Positions 9,168 to 19,023 are shown, numbered from the stretch's first letter. The stretch: DNA of 41,961 bases from Alloascoidea africana (GCA_030581615.1 JAKTTT010000103.1:1-41961); one strand, 5' to 3'. The notes: generated by a model from the sequence alone, not told the origin. Translations and numbers: made by a program.

Positions 9168-10287
9168 ATGCTCTCCAACAAACTTTTTCAACGAATGGGC
9201 AGCAGCTTTAGAGTTACAGGGTTTAGGACTTCAGTCAAATGGCACGCCCCTGTTAATTGTATTCTGCCGCTTGCCACACCCTCATTCTCCTCTAGCTTTT
9301 CGCAAGGGACTGCGAGGTTTGGACGTTATAAAACCCACCACCTGATTCGTCTGAACAGTACCAAGGCAGGCTCTGAACAACCCGGAAGCGGTTTCGGGAA
9401 ATACAAATGGCTTGCAATACTTGGTACTTTGGCTGTTGGATCAACGATTTACGCCTCTACCGAGAATAAGCGCTCAGGTACGTGTCAATTGTTTCCCAAA
9501 TTGAAGATGTAAACTTGGCCTTTACGGTTGAAATTGTGGAAACCTATTTTTTAACTTTTTGTTTCCTTTGTGTTAAATAGTGCCGAAAGCGTTGATTGAG
9601 CCCGAGCAGATAACCCAAAAACCAGCATTTGCGCCAGGTCAGATATCCATTATCTTTGTTTTGGGTAAGTGATAGAAGATTTCCATTTTCGACAAGCTTC
9701 TTTTCGCTAATCAAGAGAAAATCATACACAAAGGTGGTCCAGGATCGGGGAAAGGGACACAATGTACCAAGCTTGTTAACGATTTCGGTTTTGTCCACCT
9801 CTCTGCAGGAGATTTACTCCGAGCAGAACAGGCTCGTAAGGGATCGCAGTATGGGGAACTAATTGCACAGTACATACGGGATGGACTAATTGTTCCTCAA
9901 GAGATTACAATTGCGCTTTTGGAAAACGCCATTAAACAGGCTTACGAGAATGGTAACAAAAAGTTTTTGATCGACGGGTTTCCGAGAAAGATGGATCAGG
10001 CAGAGATTTTTGAATCCAAGGTCGCACAAAGTCTGTGTACGCTGTTTTTCGACTGTCCCGAGACCGTGTTGGAATCCCGTTTGCTCAAGCGCGGGGAAAC
10101 CAGCGGCAGGTCTGATGACAATATAGAGAGCATTCGAAAGAGGTTTAAGACATTTATCGAGACCAGTCGGCCTGTGATTGTAAAGTACGAAGAGGAAGGG
10201 AAAGTTATCAAGGTTGATACAAATCAAACAATTGACAAAGTCTACAGCGATATCAAGGAGGCATTTAAAGCCAAGGAGATTGTCTAA
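9168..10287 (+). CDS. URA6: UMP/CMP-kinase-type nucleotide kinase with mitochondrial-like N-terminal extension (3 exons)
   Basis: Predicted 315 aa. Exon 1 (9168-9477) encodes an Arg/Ser/Lys-rich, acid-poor leader ending LIRLNST, then one membrane-spanning-like segment (KWLAILGTLAVGSTIYAS, about 80-97). Intron 1 is 9478-9580 (GTACGT...AATAG). Exon 2 (9581-9664) leads to the P-loop. Intron 2 (9665-9733) has donor GTAAGT and branch GCTAATC and splits the P-loop Gly codon. Exon 3 is 9734-10287. The kinase core shows GGPGSGKG (132-139), HLSAGDLLRAEQ, KFLIDGFPRKMDQ, FFDCPE and the lid TSGRSDDN, all matching S. cerevisiae Ura6, which converts UMP to UDP and has weak AMP kinase activity. S. cerevisiae Ura6 has 204 residues and lacks the ~110-residue extension, so membrane-tethered or mitochondrial localisation is inferred here, not shown. 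Confidence 0.93.
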
Positions 10288-10585
10288 TGTCAATAGAGAT
10301 CATAAAAAAAGATATATTTTTGTTCCATAAAATACTCTAAATGAAATGCATTTCTACTAAATTTCCAACAGGCATAATAAATACTTTTTCTTGACGACTA
10401 AGCTATTTTTATTGTACAAAAAAGCAGAATCATTTCGTATGTGTTGTTTTCCCTTCAGGCCAAGCCGAGATCTTGTAACATAATCATCCCGGGATCCGAC
10501 AATTCATGGCACAATAACAATAACGGTCGAGCTTGTAAAAAGGGTCTCAGAAGTTAACGGTGGAGGAGAGTGTACTTTAGGCTGT

Positions 10586-10783
10586 TTAGCACTTGCACTC
10601 GCTTTCGCACTTGCAGTCATCGCCGCATCCGCAGCTGTCTTTACACTGGCAAGCCTTTGGCTTTGAACATTCACACTGTGCTTCACAAGAGCAGTTATCA
10701 CCACAGTTGCAGGCTGAAGAGCAAGAGGTGTTAGATGCGCATTGGCAGGCAGACTTTGAGGTGGTTTCGGTGCAGCAGGTCAT
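10586..10783 (-). CDS. Metallothionein-like Cys-rich protein, copy 1
   Basis: 65 aa with 19 Cys, nearly all in CxC pairs (ACNCGDNCSCEAQCEC and similar) with Lys/Asp/Glu/Ser spacers and no aromatic residues. This is the composition of fungal copper/zinc/cadmium metallothioneins, which chelate metal through thiolate clusters in the cytosol. It is 45/65 identical to the copy at 11846-12043, with every Cys position conserved, so the two are tandem duplicates. A TATA box (TATAAAAAG on the minus strand, about 10875-10884) lies ~95 bp upstream, and the 5' leader contains gata repeats. Which metal it binds cannot be read from the sequence. It is not a CUP1 ortholog by any simple alignment. Confidence 0.88.
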   Translation of the reverse strand: MTCCTETTSKSACQCASNTSCSSACNCGDNCSCEAQCECSKPKACQCKDSCGCGDDCKCESECKC

Positions 10784-11845
10784 TTTTGTTAAGATAGATG
10801 GTTGATTGATAGATAGTAGATAGATAGATCTTTTTTGATGATGATGAGTTTGTTCCTGAGACAGGCCTTGAATCCCTTTTTATATTCTTTTTTTGCAAGC
10901 CTGCTTTATAAAAAATCTGCACACTAAAAGGAAAAGTTTTTACTATGACGTTGCAGTGGCTAATGGAAGACAGCACAATGCGCTCAACCGCCACAGCAAA
11001 CCTAAACCATTGTAGCCTACGGAGTTTTGCATGTGGGCTGCGCCATTTCTGCTCCTCCATGACCTGCAATGCGCTGTTTTTGCGAAAGCCCACCAGCGAA
11101 CGGCTTACCCCGTGGAACAGACTAGAAATGCGTTTAAACAACAGATCCGATGTACTGTAATGATCATATGATGACGATGAAGATGATACCTGCCGTGAAG
11201 CACTATGTGCGCAGCAAAATTTGATTACGCCAAGGAAGAAAGACGAGATGACTTCCCGTACAAGATCCAGCTTCTTAAAAAGTTGAAAATAACAAAAAAT
11301 ACTTGTCAAAACAATCAATTTTGTTTATTACTATAGTTGATTGATTTTCCACTCTTGAAAGAGAAATGTAAATGGGACCAATGCTGGGCTCCAAGAATTT
11401 TGTTGCCTTGGGTTTGAGTATCCAGCCAATTGCCGATGGTTGATCTGTAAACATTAACAGAGTCTATGAATAGGGTTACTTTTAAAACCTATATGTTATG
11501 ATCCGATGGCAATAGCCGCCTTTTTAGTGGATTGGCCTACGACTGATGAGTTTGTGTTAGTATCAATTGGGTCTAGCAGTTTGAGATAGTTTACGCAATG
11601 TTCTTTTACAGTAACACCAAGCAAGTTTTTAAAACACTCCAAATTTTTAGTATATTGAGAGAAGAACAGTACGTACAATATTTTTACTATACATCTCCAA
11701 TATAAACCCAAGGAAAGCAAAAGATACAAATCTTGATAGAATAAGAACCATTATAAGTGCAATGTTATTTGACATAAATATTGTTGAATGCCTTTTTCAA
11801 GTGTAAACACAAGAAACGGAACCAGAGATTATTGATTTGCTTTAT
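10784..11845. promoter_or_regulatory. Promoter of metallothionein copy 1 and spacer between the copies
   Basis: About 1.06 kb between the tandem genes. It holds the copy-1 TATA box near 10880 and an upstream stretch rich in GCGC/TTTGCG-like motifs (10970-11105). The longest minus frames (10731-11318 and 11496-11729) match nothing I recognise, and one overlaps the metallothionein gene, so I do not call them. Confidence 0.5.
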
Positions 11846-12043
11846 TTAGCATTTGCACTCAGTTTCGCACTTGCAGTTATCGCCACATTGGCAACTGTCT
11901 TTACACTGGCAGGCTTTGGGAGCTGAGCATTCACAGTGGCTTTCGCATGCGCAGTTATCACCACAATCGCAAGCAGAGACACAAGCCTTGTTTGTGGCAC
12001 AGTTGCATGAGGATTTCTTGACTTCAGTAGAGCAGCAGGACAT
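11846..12043 (-). CDS. Metallothionein-like Cys-rich protein, copy 2
   Basis: 65 aa, 19 Cys in the same positions as copy 1 (MSCCSTEVKKSSCNC start, CKCETECKC end). The differences between the copies cluster in the first 22 residues and in spacer positions, while the central ECSxPKACQCKDSC block is nearly unchanged, so the metal-cluster core seems to be under selection. The gene is intronless and in the same orientation as copy 1, with a TATAAAAGG box about 120 bp upstream (minus strand, near 12163-12171). The close tandem duplication resembles metal-resistance amplification known for yeast metallothionein loci. Confidence 0.88.
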   Translation of the reverse strand: MSCCSTEVKKSSCNCATNKACVSACDCGDNCACESHCECSAPKACQCKDSCQCGDNCKCETECKC

Positions 12044-12537
12044 TTTTGTGTAGTTTAGATTTGAAAAGTTGTAGAGGAGTAATTGATTGATTGGTTCACT
12101 TCTTAGAGATAAGATGAGATGAGATAAGTTCTGATGGGAAAGAAAAGAGTCTTGAGATGGCCTTTTATAGCGCTGGGATGGTATTGAAGCGAAAACCTCG
12201 CAAATGTGCTTTCTTTTTTAAGATTTTCTCTTCTTCCCTTGGCTAGCGCAGCACTAATCCCTCACGCCACAAACACCCGTTCCACCTCCGTATCCTCGTA
12301 TCTGAGACTCGCATATTTGCGCGCCAGCGCTTATTTAGACACAAAAGCAAAATAGCACAAAAAGCACAAAAGGCGCACACACGCACGGAAACTTCCAGAA
12401 AAAAGAGTAAGTTACCAAATGTTCAATTTCTCTAATTTCTAAGGCTTTACAAAGCAGGGGTTCTATCAAGGGTAAGTAAAGAGAGACTACACAAAAAAAA
12501 ATATTATCAACAAGAACAAGACCAAAAATGATTTTTT
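12044..12537. promoter_or_regulatory. Promoter of metallothionein copy 2
   Basis: Contains the TATAAAAGG box (minus strand) next to atagcgctgg, which fits the loose HTHNNGCTGD pattern known for Ace1/Amt1 copper-fist regulators. Further up are a gatgagatgagataag repeat (12110-12128) and GCGC-containing motifs (12245, 12318-12330). Copper control is an inference only. Confidence 0.35.
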
Positions 12538-13628
12538 CTAGAGTTTTGATTCTTCCTTGCCTTTCACTCTGACAAGTCCTTCTTGGACCACCGTGGCAAC
12601 GAGTTGACCGCTTCGATTAAAGACTTCTCCCATCGCAACAATGCGCTCCGATCCGGCCCAGGGCGTCCGAAGAACATGTAGAAGCCAGTCATCTGCCTTT
12701 AGCCCGTCGTCTCCCCCAGGGGCATGGAAGTATATGGTGTGGTCCAGACTGACCATCATGCCAATCTCAAAAAACTTGATTCCGTTGGCAATGGAGGAGG
12801 ACCCGATCATGTAGGCGTCGCTCATATATGCAAGCGCAATCTCATTAAAGCGAGGAGAGATGAAGCTTCTTTTCGATCGCATCCAAATCGCTGTTCTCCG
12901 TTGATCAACAGGCAGATCTGCTGCTTTTTTGGGCTGACCCTGATAATCTCGAAATTTCATGTTTAATCTCCATTCGCAGGGGTCGTCCGTCTCCTCAGAC
13001 ATTTCTACAGGGTTGGCATTGTTGATTGAGCTCATGGGAAGCTCATCGGGTGAGCCTATCGCGGTAGGGAACTGCTCCTGGTGGACCATCGCCCTCTTTA
13101 CCTTTTCATGTCGAAGCTGGAAAGAGATTGTGGTTGTGAAAATGTGTCTGTGTTCTTGTTGTGCGTCTACAATCCGTGTACAAAAAGACTGAAGAAAGAA
13201 CAGAGATGTGTCAATGTCAGTGAATGCTTCCGCGCAGAAGAATTAAAAGCAAAATGGAACTTACTCTTCCTTCTCGTAGCTTCTGGACTTTGTATGTGAC
13301 AGGCATGTCGGGGTTTCCCTGTCGATAGACAAAGATTAGAACATGTACATTGCTGATTATGAGATCACAAATCACCACTTACCGCGAGCAAGAAATAGCA
13401 GTGCATGCTGTGGGGGACAAAGTCCCCTTCCACGGTCTTGAAGGCACAAAGCAGAGCCTGGGACACCACGCATCCTCCATAGATCCCACGAGCATTGGGC
13501 GGTTTCCAGAGAGGATATACATTCTGGAATGAATCTGGTAACACCTCTTCTACCTCGAGTCTCTCCTCCAAATTCAGGAGATCTGAGACTTTGGGCCATT
13601 CGTGTGTTTGTTCTCGTTCTTGGGACAT
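12538..13628 (-). CDS. TES1: Peroxisomal acyl-CoA thioesterase TES1 (3 exons)
   Basis: Predicted 316 aa. Exon 1 (13628-13383) has the first hot-dog fold, with the conserved RGIYGGCVVSQALLCAF and SMHCYFLLA. Intron 1 (13382-13319) has donor GTAAGT and branch TCTAATC. The 18-codon exon 2 (13318-13265) encodes GNPDMPVTYKVQKLREGR. Intron 2 (13264-13189) is GTAAGT...TTCAG. Exon 3 (13188-12538) has the second hot-dog fold. TesB-type catalytic positions are visible: Asp in LAYMSDAYM, Thr in SLDHTIYFH and Gln in VVQEG. The last three residues are SKL, a canonical PTS1, so the enzyme should be imported into peroxisomes. There it hydrolyses acyl-CoAs during beta-oxidation. The frame stays open 55 codons upstream of the chosen Met, but that leader has a His run and Pro run and no homology. 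Confidence 0.94.
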
Positions 13629-13710
13629 GGTATTAACTAGGTGCACGGTAGAGCAGTTCGCGGGAGGTGGAGGAGGAAGTGGTGTAGAGGTGATGAGACA
13701 GATTGGAGAA

Positions 13711-13735
13711 TGATGATGATGATGATGATGACGAC
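13711..13735. repeat. (ATG/CAT)n trinucleotide microsatellite
   Basis: About seven uninterrupted atg units plus degenerate gac/gat copies, in the TES1 upstream region. On the TES1 strand it reads as a His run in the open upstream frame. Confidence 0.85.
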
Positions 13736-13940
13736 GATACGGGCCTAAATAAATACAAACACCCTGCTGCGAGGGTCTACTCGAGCTTGTCAAGATATGC
13801 TCGTGTGGGGAAAGAAATTGACGAAGCTTTAATTCCCACTCGCAACTTCGCCTGCTGGCCGAGGTTAGCTTCTCTCCCCGATCCGTACGGGCGCATGCCT
13901 CAAAAGCAAAGTCTCTCTATTACTCAGCTATCTTCTACTG

Positions 13941-14798
13941 CTAACTCCGCCCAAAGCGACCGCGAGACGAAGCCGGCCTGGCTGTGGTGGAAGCACCTCC
14001 ACGTCCACGTCCGCCGCCTCTTGCTGCTCCTGCTCTGGCTGATGCCGTTCCGCGAGACCCCGAAGACTGCGGCCTGGAAGGTGTTTTGGCTCTCGGTGGC
14101 ATGCGCTTGCCATACACTAGAATTATTAGGAATATCTGCCATGTTAGTTGCCGAAGAAGAATCCATAAACAACAAAAAGAGACTCTTGGCCCTGATCTGC
14201 TGTAGGTACACATGCCTCTGGATTGAAGAAGTTCCTCCTTTTCCCGCTTCCGCCTTTCGATTTCCTCTTGCTTCCGCCGTCTCGCTTCCTCTTCTCTAGC
14301 TCGCTTTTCCTGTAGCTGCCGCTCCATCTCCTGTTTTCTCTGTATCTCACGTAGCCTTTCCTCGTACAACTCATCATCTTTCGTGGCTCCAAACCAATTC
14401 TCCTTGTTGGATATCAGATTTGAAGTATGGCTTGACTGGGATAGGATCCGCACCCATATGTCCAAAAGTTGATTTGTGCTCTTTGCCGTGTCCAATACCA
14501 TCTATTCTCGGATCAATTAACCCATTAGTACTCCTATATACAAAGAACAGTCTCCTATGAAAAATATACACACGTCCAAGTTACCGCTCGCCTGTCCTAG
14601 CGACTGTATCGTGCTCTCGAGGACTTTGTTTACACTTTTAACTTGATTTAACTCAGCATCCAGTGCCTCTTCTCGCAGTTCTGGCGGGACCCTGACTCTC
14701 GTCTCCTGGCGCACTGGTGTAGGAGGCTTCCGCAAAGTCTGCTTAAACTCTTGTAGCGTCGTCTCCAGATCTTCCGTTGTTATCTCTTTCTCTTCCAT
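13941..14798 (-). CDS. DUO1: DUO1, DASH/Dam1 complex subunit (3 exons)
   Basis: Predicted 230 aa. Exon 1 (14798-14574) encodes an acidic start and the helix ELNQVKSVNKVLESTIQSL. Intron 1 (14573-14502) has donor GTGTGT, branch TACTAATG and acceptor GAATAG. Exon 2 (14501-14210) has the family signature STNQLLDIWVRILSQSSHT, then a strongly charged Arg/Glu coiled coil. Intron 2 (14209-14117) has donor GTACCT, branches CTAAC/CTAAT and acceptor TTCTAG; it is 93 nt with no in-frame stop. Exon 3 (14116-13941) gives a Gly/Arg/Ala-rich basic tail as in other Duo1 proteins. Duo1 is part of the ten-subunit DASH ring that couples kinetochores to microtubules. If intron 2 were retained the protein would gain 31 mostly hydrophobic residues, which is why I treat it as an intron. 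Confidence 0.85.
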
Positions 14799-15317
14799 CG
14801 TGTTTGAACTTCAGGTGTTCCCATGCCAAATGCAGGCATCCAAACTCTCTCGTCTTCTTGTGTTCTGAAATATACGCATATTGGCGTATGTACCATCATG
14901 GGCCATGTTTTCGTTTCTTACATACTAAAGTTTGTTAACCCCAAGAGTTTTGTTTCAAGAAAGATTAGTTCATCAAGTTTGTATCAAGTTCTGTACATCT
15001 TCCCTCCTCATGCAATATCAGTTTAAAGAATTGAATCTAATATTCCCATCTACTCACACTTAGCTTGCTATAGAACTGCCACGACATAGACATAGGTGTA
15101 AGATTAGAATAGGATTATGGATGGATTTGTATAAGTTAATACAATCTGGATTTACAAACGCTAGTCCCCTCAAAGATTGATATTTCTGGGAATAGACTTT
15201 CTTATGAAATGCGAATAGATCGTTTCATCTTCCCACTCTTAGAGGTAATTTTATGGCAAACTAATAGTAATGTGCAATAATAAAAGAATTATAGAGGTAT
15301 ACATCATAGACCATACT

Positions 15318-16040
15318 TTAAACAACAACACCAGAGTTGGAAGCAATTCTAGGCCACAGGTCAGCACACTCTTTACCAACTGGTCCTGTGATTGCGGAAC
15401 CCTTCATTTCTCCCTTGGGGTTGACAATAACACCTGCATTGTCTTCAAAGTATAGATAGACACCATCTCTTCTCCTCCATGGCTTGGATTGACGAACAAT
15501 TATAGCGGGCATGACCTTTTTTCTCAGTTCTGGCTTTCCTTTTCTGACAGTGGCCTAAAGTGATTCATTCAATTAGTTTCAATTTTTCCAGCACAAATTT
15601 CATCAACAAGCAAAGCTTACAATAACCATATCACCAACACCACCAGCTGGGAGTCTGTTCAATCGTGCACCAAAGCCCTTGACGGCAATGATGTTCAAAT
15701 TTCTAGCACCAGAGTTGTCTGCGCAGTTGATGACCGCACCGACTGGTAAGCCGAGCTATTGTTGAAAAATTCAGTCTTAGTTTTTATTCTTAATCTTCCA
15801 AATTTTTGGTAGCCTCCTCTTTCACAAAATGTTGTAGACGATATGCTCTCGTTTTGTAGAAATTCAAGAATAGTAACTCTGAAGCGTTGTTCAATATTGT
15901 TGACTGTTTTCTTCTTTTCCATTTGTATGATACCATAGATTGAGCCGATTCGAGGAGGCTACAAAATCTATAACTTTTACTAAAACATTTCAACTTACCG
16001 ACATCCTGAATTTCGTACCTGTTGATCCCGAGGAAGACAT
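15318..16040 (-). CDS. RPL23: Ribosomal protein uL14 (L23), 3 exons
   Basis: Predicted 137 aa, the same length as S. cerevisiae Rpl23 and nearly colinear with it. Exon 1 (16040-15999) encodes [14 protein letters not shown]. Intron 1 (15998-15756, 243 nt, GTAAGT donor, ATAG acceptor) sits where S. cerevisiae RPL23 genes also have one. Exon 2 (15755-15621) encodes [20 protein letters not shown] through GDMVI. Intron 2 (15620-15554 boundary at 15555) has donor GTAAGC and branch AACTAATT. Exon 3 (15554-15318) runs to the conserved [18 protein letters not shown] end. uL14 is a core protein of the 60S subunit at the interface with 40S. It is divergent from SLX8, with about 270 bp between the starts. 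Confidence 0.97.
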
Positions 16041-16307
16041 TTCTGTTGGTTCTTACACTTGATCACTTTGAAAGCTCAAACTATTTAAAATTCTAGGAGG
16101 TTTGTGAACTTGGTTGTGACTGTGGGGCTGGAAACGGTATGAAATTTACGCCAGTGATACTGGGCGTAATGTGGAACAAGTATGGGGCTGTGCCCTCTCA
16201 GTTTGACTCATCACTATCTGCCGTTACTCCATAGGTAATATAGCCAGAGGGGTAGGATTTCTAAGTGTAAGATTGATTTCCGCAACGGTTTTCTAGCAAA
16301 TAGATTA

Positions 16308-17381
16308 ATGTCTACACTTTACGGACAAAGGACTAAGAGACGACGAACTGTACCAGATGATGCGATTGAAAGCCTCGAAAACACATCCCAGATAGCGAAT
16401 GGTGGTGCCGACACCAATACAAATCGAGACTCAACTCTTTCTACTCATATCCCAGGTCCATCAGCTTCACCGATTACAGCTACGATATCGTCCAATACAA
16501 ATGGAAATGAGCCACAAGATGATGAGGGAAATATGACAACTCGTGAAGATGCCGTAACAGAGACGCTAAGTGATAGTAGAAGCTCCACCACTAACATTGT
16601 GGCGAACGATAGTGGAGAGCAGGAGCAACAGCAGGAACAAAGACAGGAGCAATTAGAAGATGACAATAGTGCTACAGAGTTGGAAGAGGAGCATACTCAA
16701 GCTGATGACTGGTTTGTGGTACCTTCAGCTTCACCAGAAGTGCAGAATAATGAAGGTACCACCACCACGACCTCTGCTCATCCCGTGGTTACAGCCCCAG
16801 CTGCACAAATAATCATAGATTCAGAGGATGAAAACGACACTATTGCAACTGATAGCGTTAGAGAGACATCTCGAACACCTGTTGTATTAGAAGAAAGGCA
16901 ACTCGACTCTGTAATCGAAATAGAAAGCGATGACGAAGGATTTATCGATCTCGATCTAGATGAGTTGTTGGTGAATGATCTCGATCTAGATGAGTTGTTG
17001 ATGAATGATCTCGATATAGATGAGTTGTTGATGAATGACCAAAGACAAGATGAAGTCTCCGAACATGAACCAAAACCCGAGAAAAAGAGATTCCGTGATT
17101 TTACATGTCCGATATGTTTCGAGGAACCTGAAAAAGTGGTTGTGACGCCATGTGGTACGATCTTTTTTTTTTTTATTTCTTATATTTGGATAACAACTAA
17201 CACTTTGAATCCATTAGGACACATGTATTGTAGCGACTGTGTATTCAGGGCAGTATCATCTTCACAGCGTGCTACCCTTAAAACGGGAGAGTGTAGCATG
17301 TGTCGAAAGAAAGTCCGCTATGATTCTTTGGTTTACCTGGCATTTCGAACAGGGCCGGAGGTTAAACCAGTTAAAAGCTAG
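16308..17381 (+). CDS. SLX8: SLX8-like SUMO-targeted ubiquitin ligase with C-terminal RING (2 exons)
   Basis: Predicted 336 aa. The long N-terminal part is acidic and disordered and holds SUMO-interaction-like motifs: QIIIDSEDEND, VIEIESDDE and FIDLDLDE. Three 30-bp tandem units (16947-17036) encode LDLDELLVND-type repeats. The C-terminus is a C3HC4 RING: TCPICFEEP...TPCG-HMYCSDC...GECSMCRKKV, ending VKPVKS much as S. cerevisiae Slx8 ends. A 63-nt intron (17155-17217, GTACGA, branch AACTAACAC, acceptor ATTAG) splits the Gly codon between the third Cys and the His of the RING. Slx8, with Slx5, ubiquitinates poly-SUMOylated nuclear proteins in genome maintenance. S. cerevisiae Slx8 relies on Slx5 for SUMO binding, whereas here the SIM-like motifs are in the Slx8-type protein itself. 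Confidence 0.87.
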   Translation: MSTLYGQRTKRRRTVPDDAIESLENTSQIANGGADTNTNRDSTLSTHIPGPSASPITATISSNTNGNEPQDDEGNMTTREDAVTETLSDSRSSTTNIVANDSGEQEQQQEQRQEQLEDDNSATELEEEHTQADDWFVVPSASPEVQNNEGTTTTTSAHPVVTAPAAQIIIDSEDENDTIATDSVRETSRTPVVLEERQLDSVIEIESDDEGFIDLDLDELLVNDLDLDELLMNDLDIDELLMNDQRQDEVSEHEPKPEKKRFRDFTCPICFEEPEKVVVTPCGTIFFFFISYIWITTNTLNPLGHMYCSDCVFRAVSSSQRATLKTGECSMCRKKVRYDSLVYLAFRTGPEVKPVKS

Positions 17382-18281
17382 AAGCTCTAGGGAATTGGTT
17401 AATGATTACTTTTTTTATCGCAAGTTGAGTTTTATCCTGGCGTTTTGACAATGTTCAGAGTAACTTGTATTGTTCTGGTTCTGATGGTTGGGGTTTGGAA
17501 GTGATTCTGTATCTAAGATGATGTACTCAAATATTGTATTTGAAATGGAATCCTCTCATGTAATTTTTTTTTATCTATTTTACTGTCTAATCTATTATTC
17601 AAACACCTTGCTGTTTTTTAATCTGTGATGAGAAACAACATCTTGAATGTTGTTAATGGGATTTATACTAAACACGGAGTAACCATGCATGTAAACACAC
17701 GAAAATACTTTAGACAGAGCGTTACAATTACCGTGTAAACTTTTTTTCAAATCTGCAGCTAGTATATTTTCCGAGATCGAAAGTATAAAATAATCCTAAG
17801 CACATTGAACCGGTAATATTTAGCTAAAACGAGAATATATAAAACAGAAGTAAAGGAAAATGTAAAAAAAAAGTATTGCCATACAGACGAAGCTGGTGAG
17901 GCAGAAAAAAAAAGATGTAAATCTTGAAAAGTTTAGATAGATTTTAAAAAAACAGGTGTTGTGGTAGATGCAAATATGGAATTGTCAGAATAGTATTAAT
18001 AGTAATGTACACTTGCCGCTTGCTTCAACTATGATCATTCACTCACTTTGTTCAAAAGTATCAAAAGCATAAAGATGAAGCAAGGATCAAAAATAGTGGA
18101 AGGAGCCGGAGGACAATCATTCTCAAGTTTTCTTGTTTGTTGAACCTTTTCTTTGGATTTGTGGGTCTGGTATTGGTCTTTTGGTCAGTATCGGCAAAAG
18201 ATGAAGTAAAGCGAGTTGAGATAGTTTTCAGCACCATAAAGATTAAGGGCCAAATAAAGGGAATTCTGTTGACAGGATACA
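17382..18281. other. Convergent intergenic region, nothing recognised
   Basis: About 900 bp between the 3' ends of SLX8 and ROX3. It is AT-rich with several A and T runs. A GTGATGA sequence at 17622 resembles a snoRNA C box, but no matching D box or box pairing was found. No coding region is supported. Confidence 0.5.
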
Positions 18282-19023
18282 CTACGCAAACTGAACATTG
18301 GGCCTTCTTCTCTTTGCATAGCTCATGTCATTATCGCTTGTTGGTGTCATCCTATCAAAATCCGCAGAAGTGCCGTTCATCTTCTTCCTTTTTCGTTTTA
18401 TCCTTGACTTATGGGTTACTCCTCCATCATCGTTGGAGGATTCTCCGGCATGATCAGTCCCAACGTGATTTTGTAAATGCTGTTGGGGTTGTCCGTGATG
18501 CAAACTGGAAAGGTAGGAGTCACCCACCGCAAGCATAGCAGCATCCACTCCAGGTATACCAGTAACTGGAGTTGCCTCAAAATTCAGGGCCCTATTCAGC
18601 AAACTAGTGTCTAGCTTTTTGATAGTGACAGGAGGCCCCGCATCCGGAGGCATGAATGCTACTGGCAAGAGTGTGTGCTCCGTATTGGGTATTACATGCT
18701 TGCCGAAAAGGTCGGCAATATGGCCTTTGTACGACTTTCGAAGTTTCTTCTTCTCCCCCGTTATAGGATCAAATCTGGCTACAGAATTAGTGACCCTAGA
18801 AAGGTTGTATAATCTGAGTAGATTCTGCGATGCCGATGGTTGGGGGACTTGGTAGACTTTAATGGCAACAAGCAATCATGTCAGAACAAAAGGACTTGAT
18901 CAACCATTCATTCCACCACAAATAAACCAAACCAAATAAATGGCTTAATCGCTTACCCGTAAGATCACAACAGTACAAAGAAGTCGATTGTGACCCATTA
19001 TTGGAGTGTACCGAAGAAGGCAT
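18282..19023 (-). CDS. ROX3: Mediator subunit Med19/Rox3 (2 exons)
   Basis: Predicted 213 aa. Exon 1 (19023-18957) encodes MPSSVHSNNGSQ...SLYCCDLTG. A 100-nt intron (18956-18857, donor GTAAGC, acceptor TTAAAG) follows. Exon 2 (18856-18282) starts VYQVPQPSASQNLLRLYNL and contains the family core GEKKKLRKSYKGHIADLFGKH, followed by a disordered Lys/Arg-rich tail. Med19 is part of the head/middle region of RNA polymerase II Mediator and is needed for activator response and repression of hypoxic genes in yeast. It is divergent from RPL32. The acceptor is not preceded by a strong pyrimidine tract, so the exact 3' splice site has some uncertainty, but the join restores the conserved YQVP-NLLRLY spacing. 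Confidence 0.88.

Noticed and set aside
10731-11318. 195-codon minus-strand frame between the metallothioneins
   Set aside because: It overlaps the start of metallothionein copy 1 in another frame and reads through its TATA box and gata-repeat leader; no recognisable protein features.
11496-11729. 77-codon minus-strand frame
   Set aside because: Some protein-like composition, but no homology, no clear promoter and no splice partner.
13703-14299. 198-codon plus-strand frame opposite DUO1
   Set aside because: It starts in the (ATG)n microsatellite and is antisense to the DUO1 exons, which have family support.
17615-17720. Possible box C/D snoRNA
   Set aside because: A C-box-like GTGATGA is present, but no D box or terminal stem at a suitable distance.
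18137-18538. 133-codon plus-strand frame opposite ROX3
   Set aside because: It is antisense to the conserved Med19 coding region, with no independent support.
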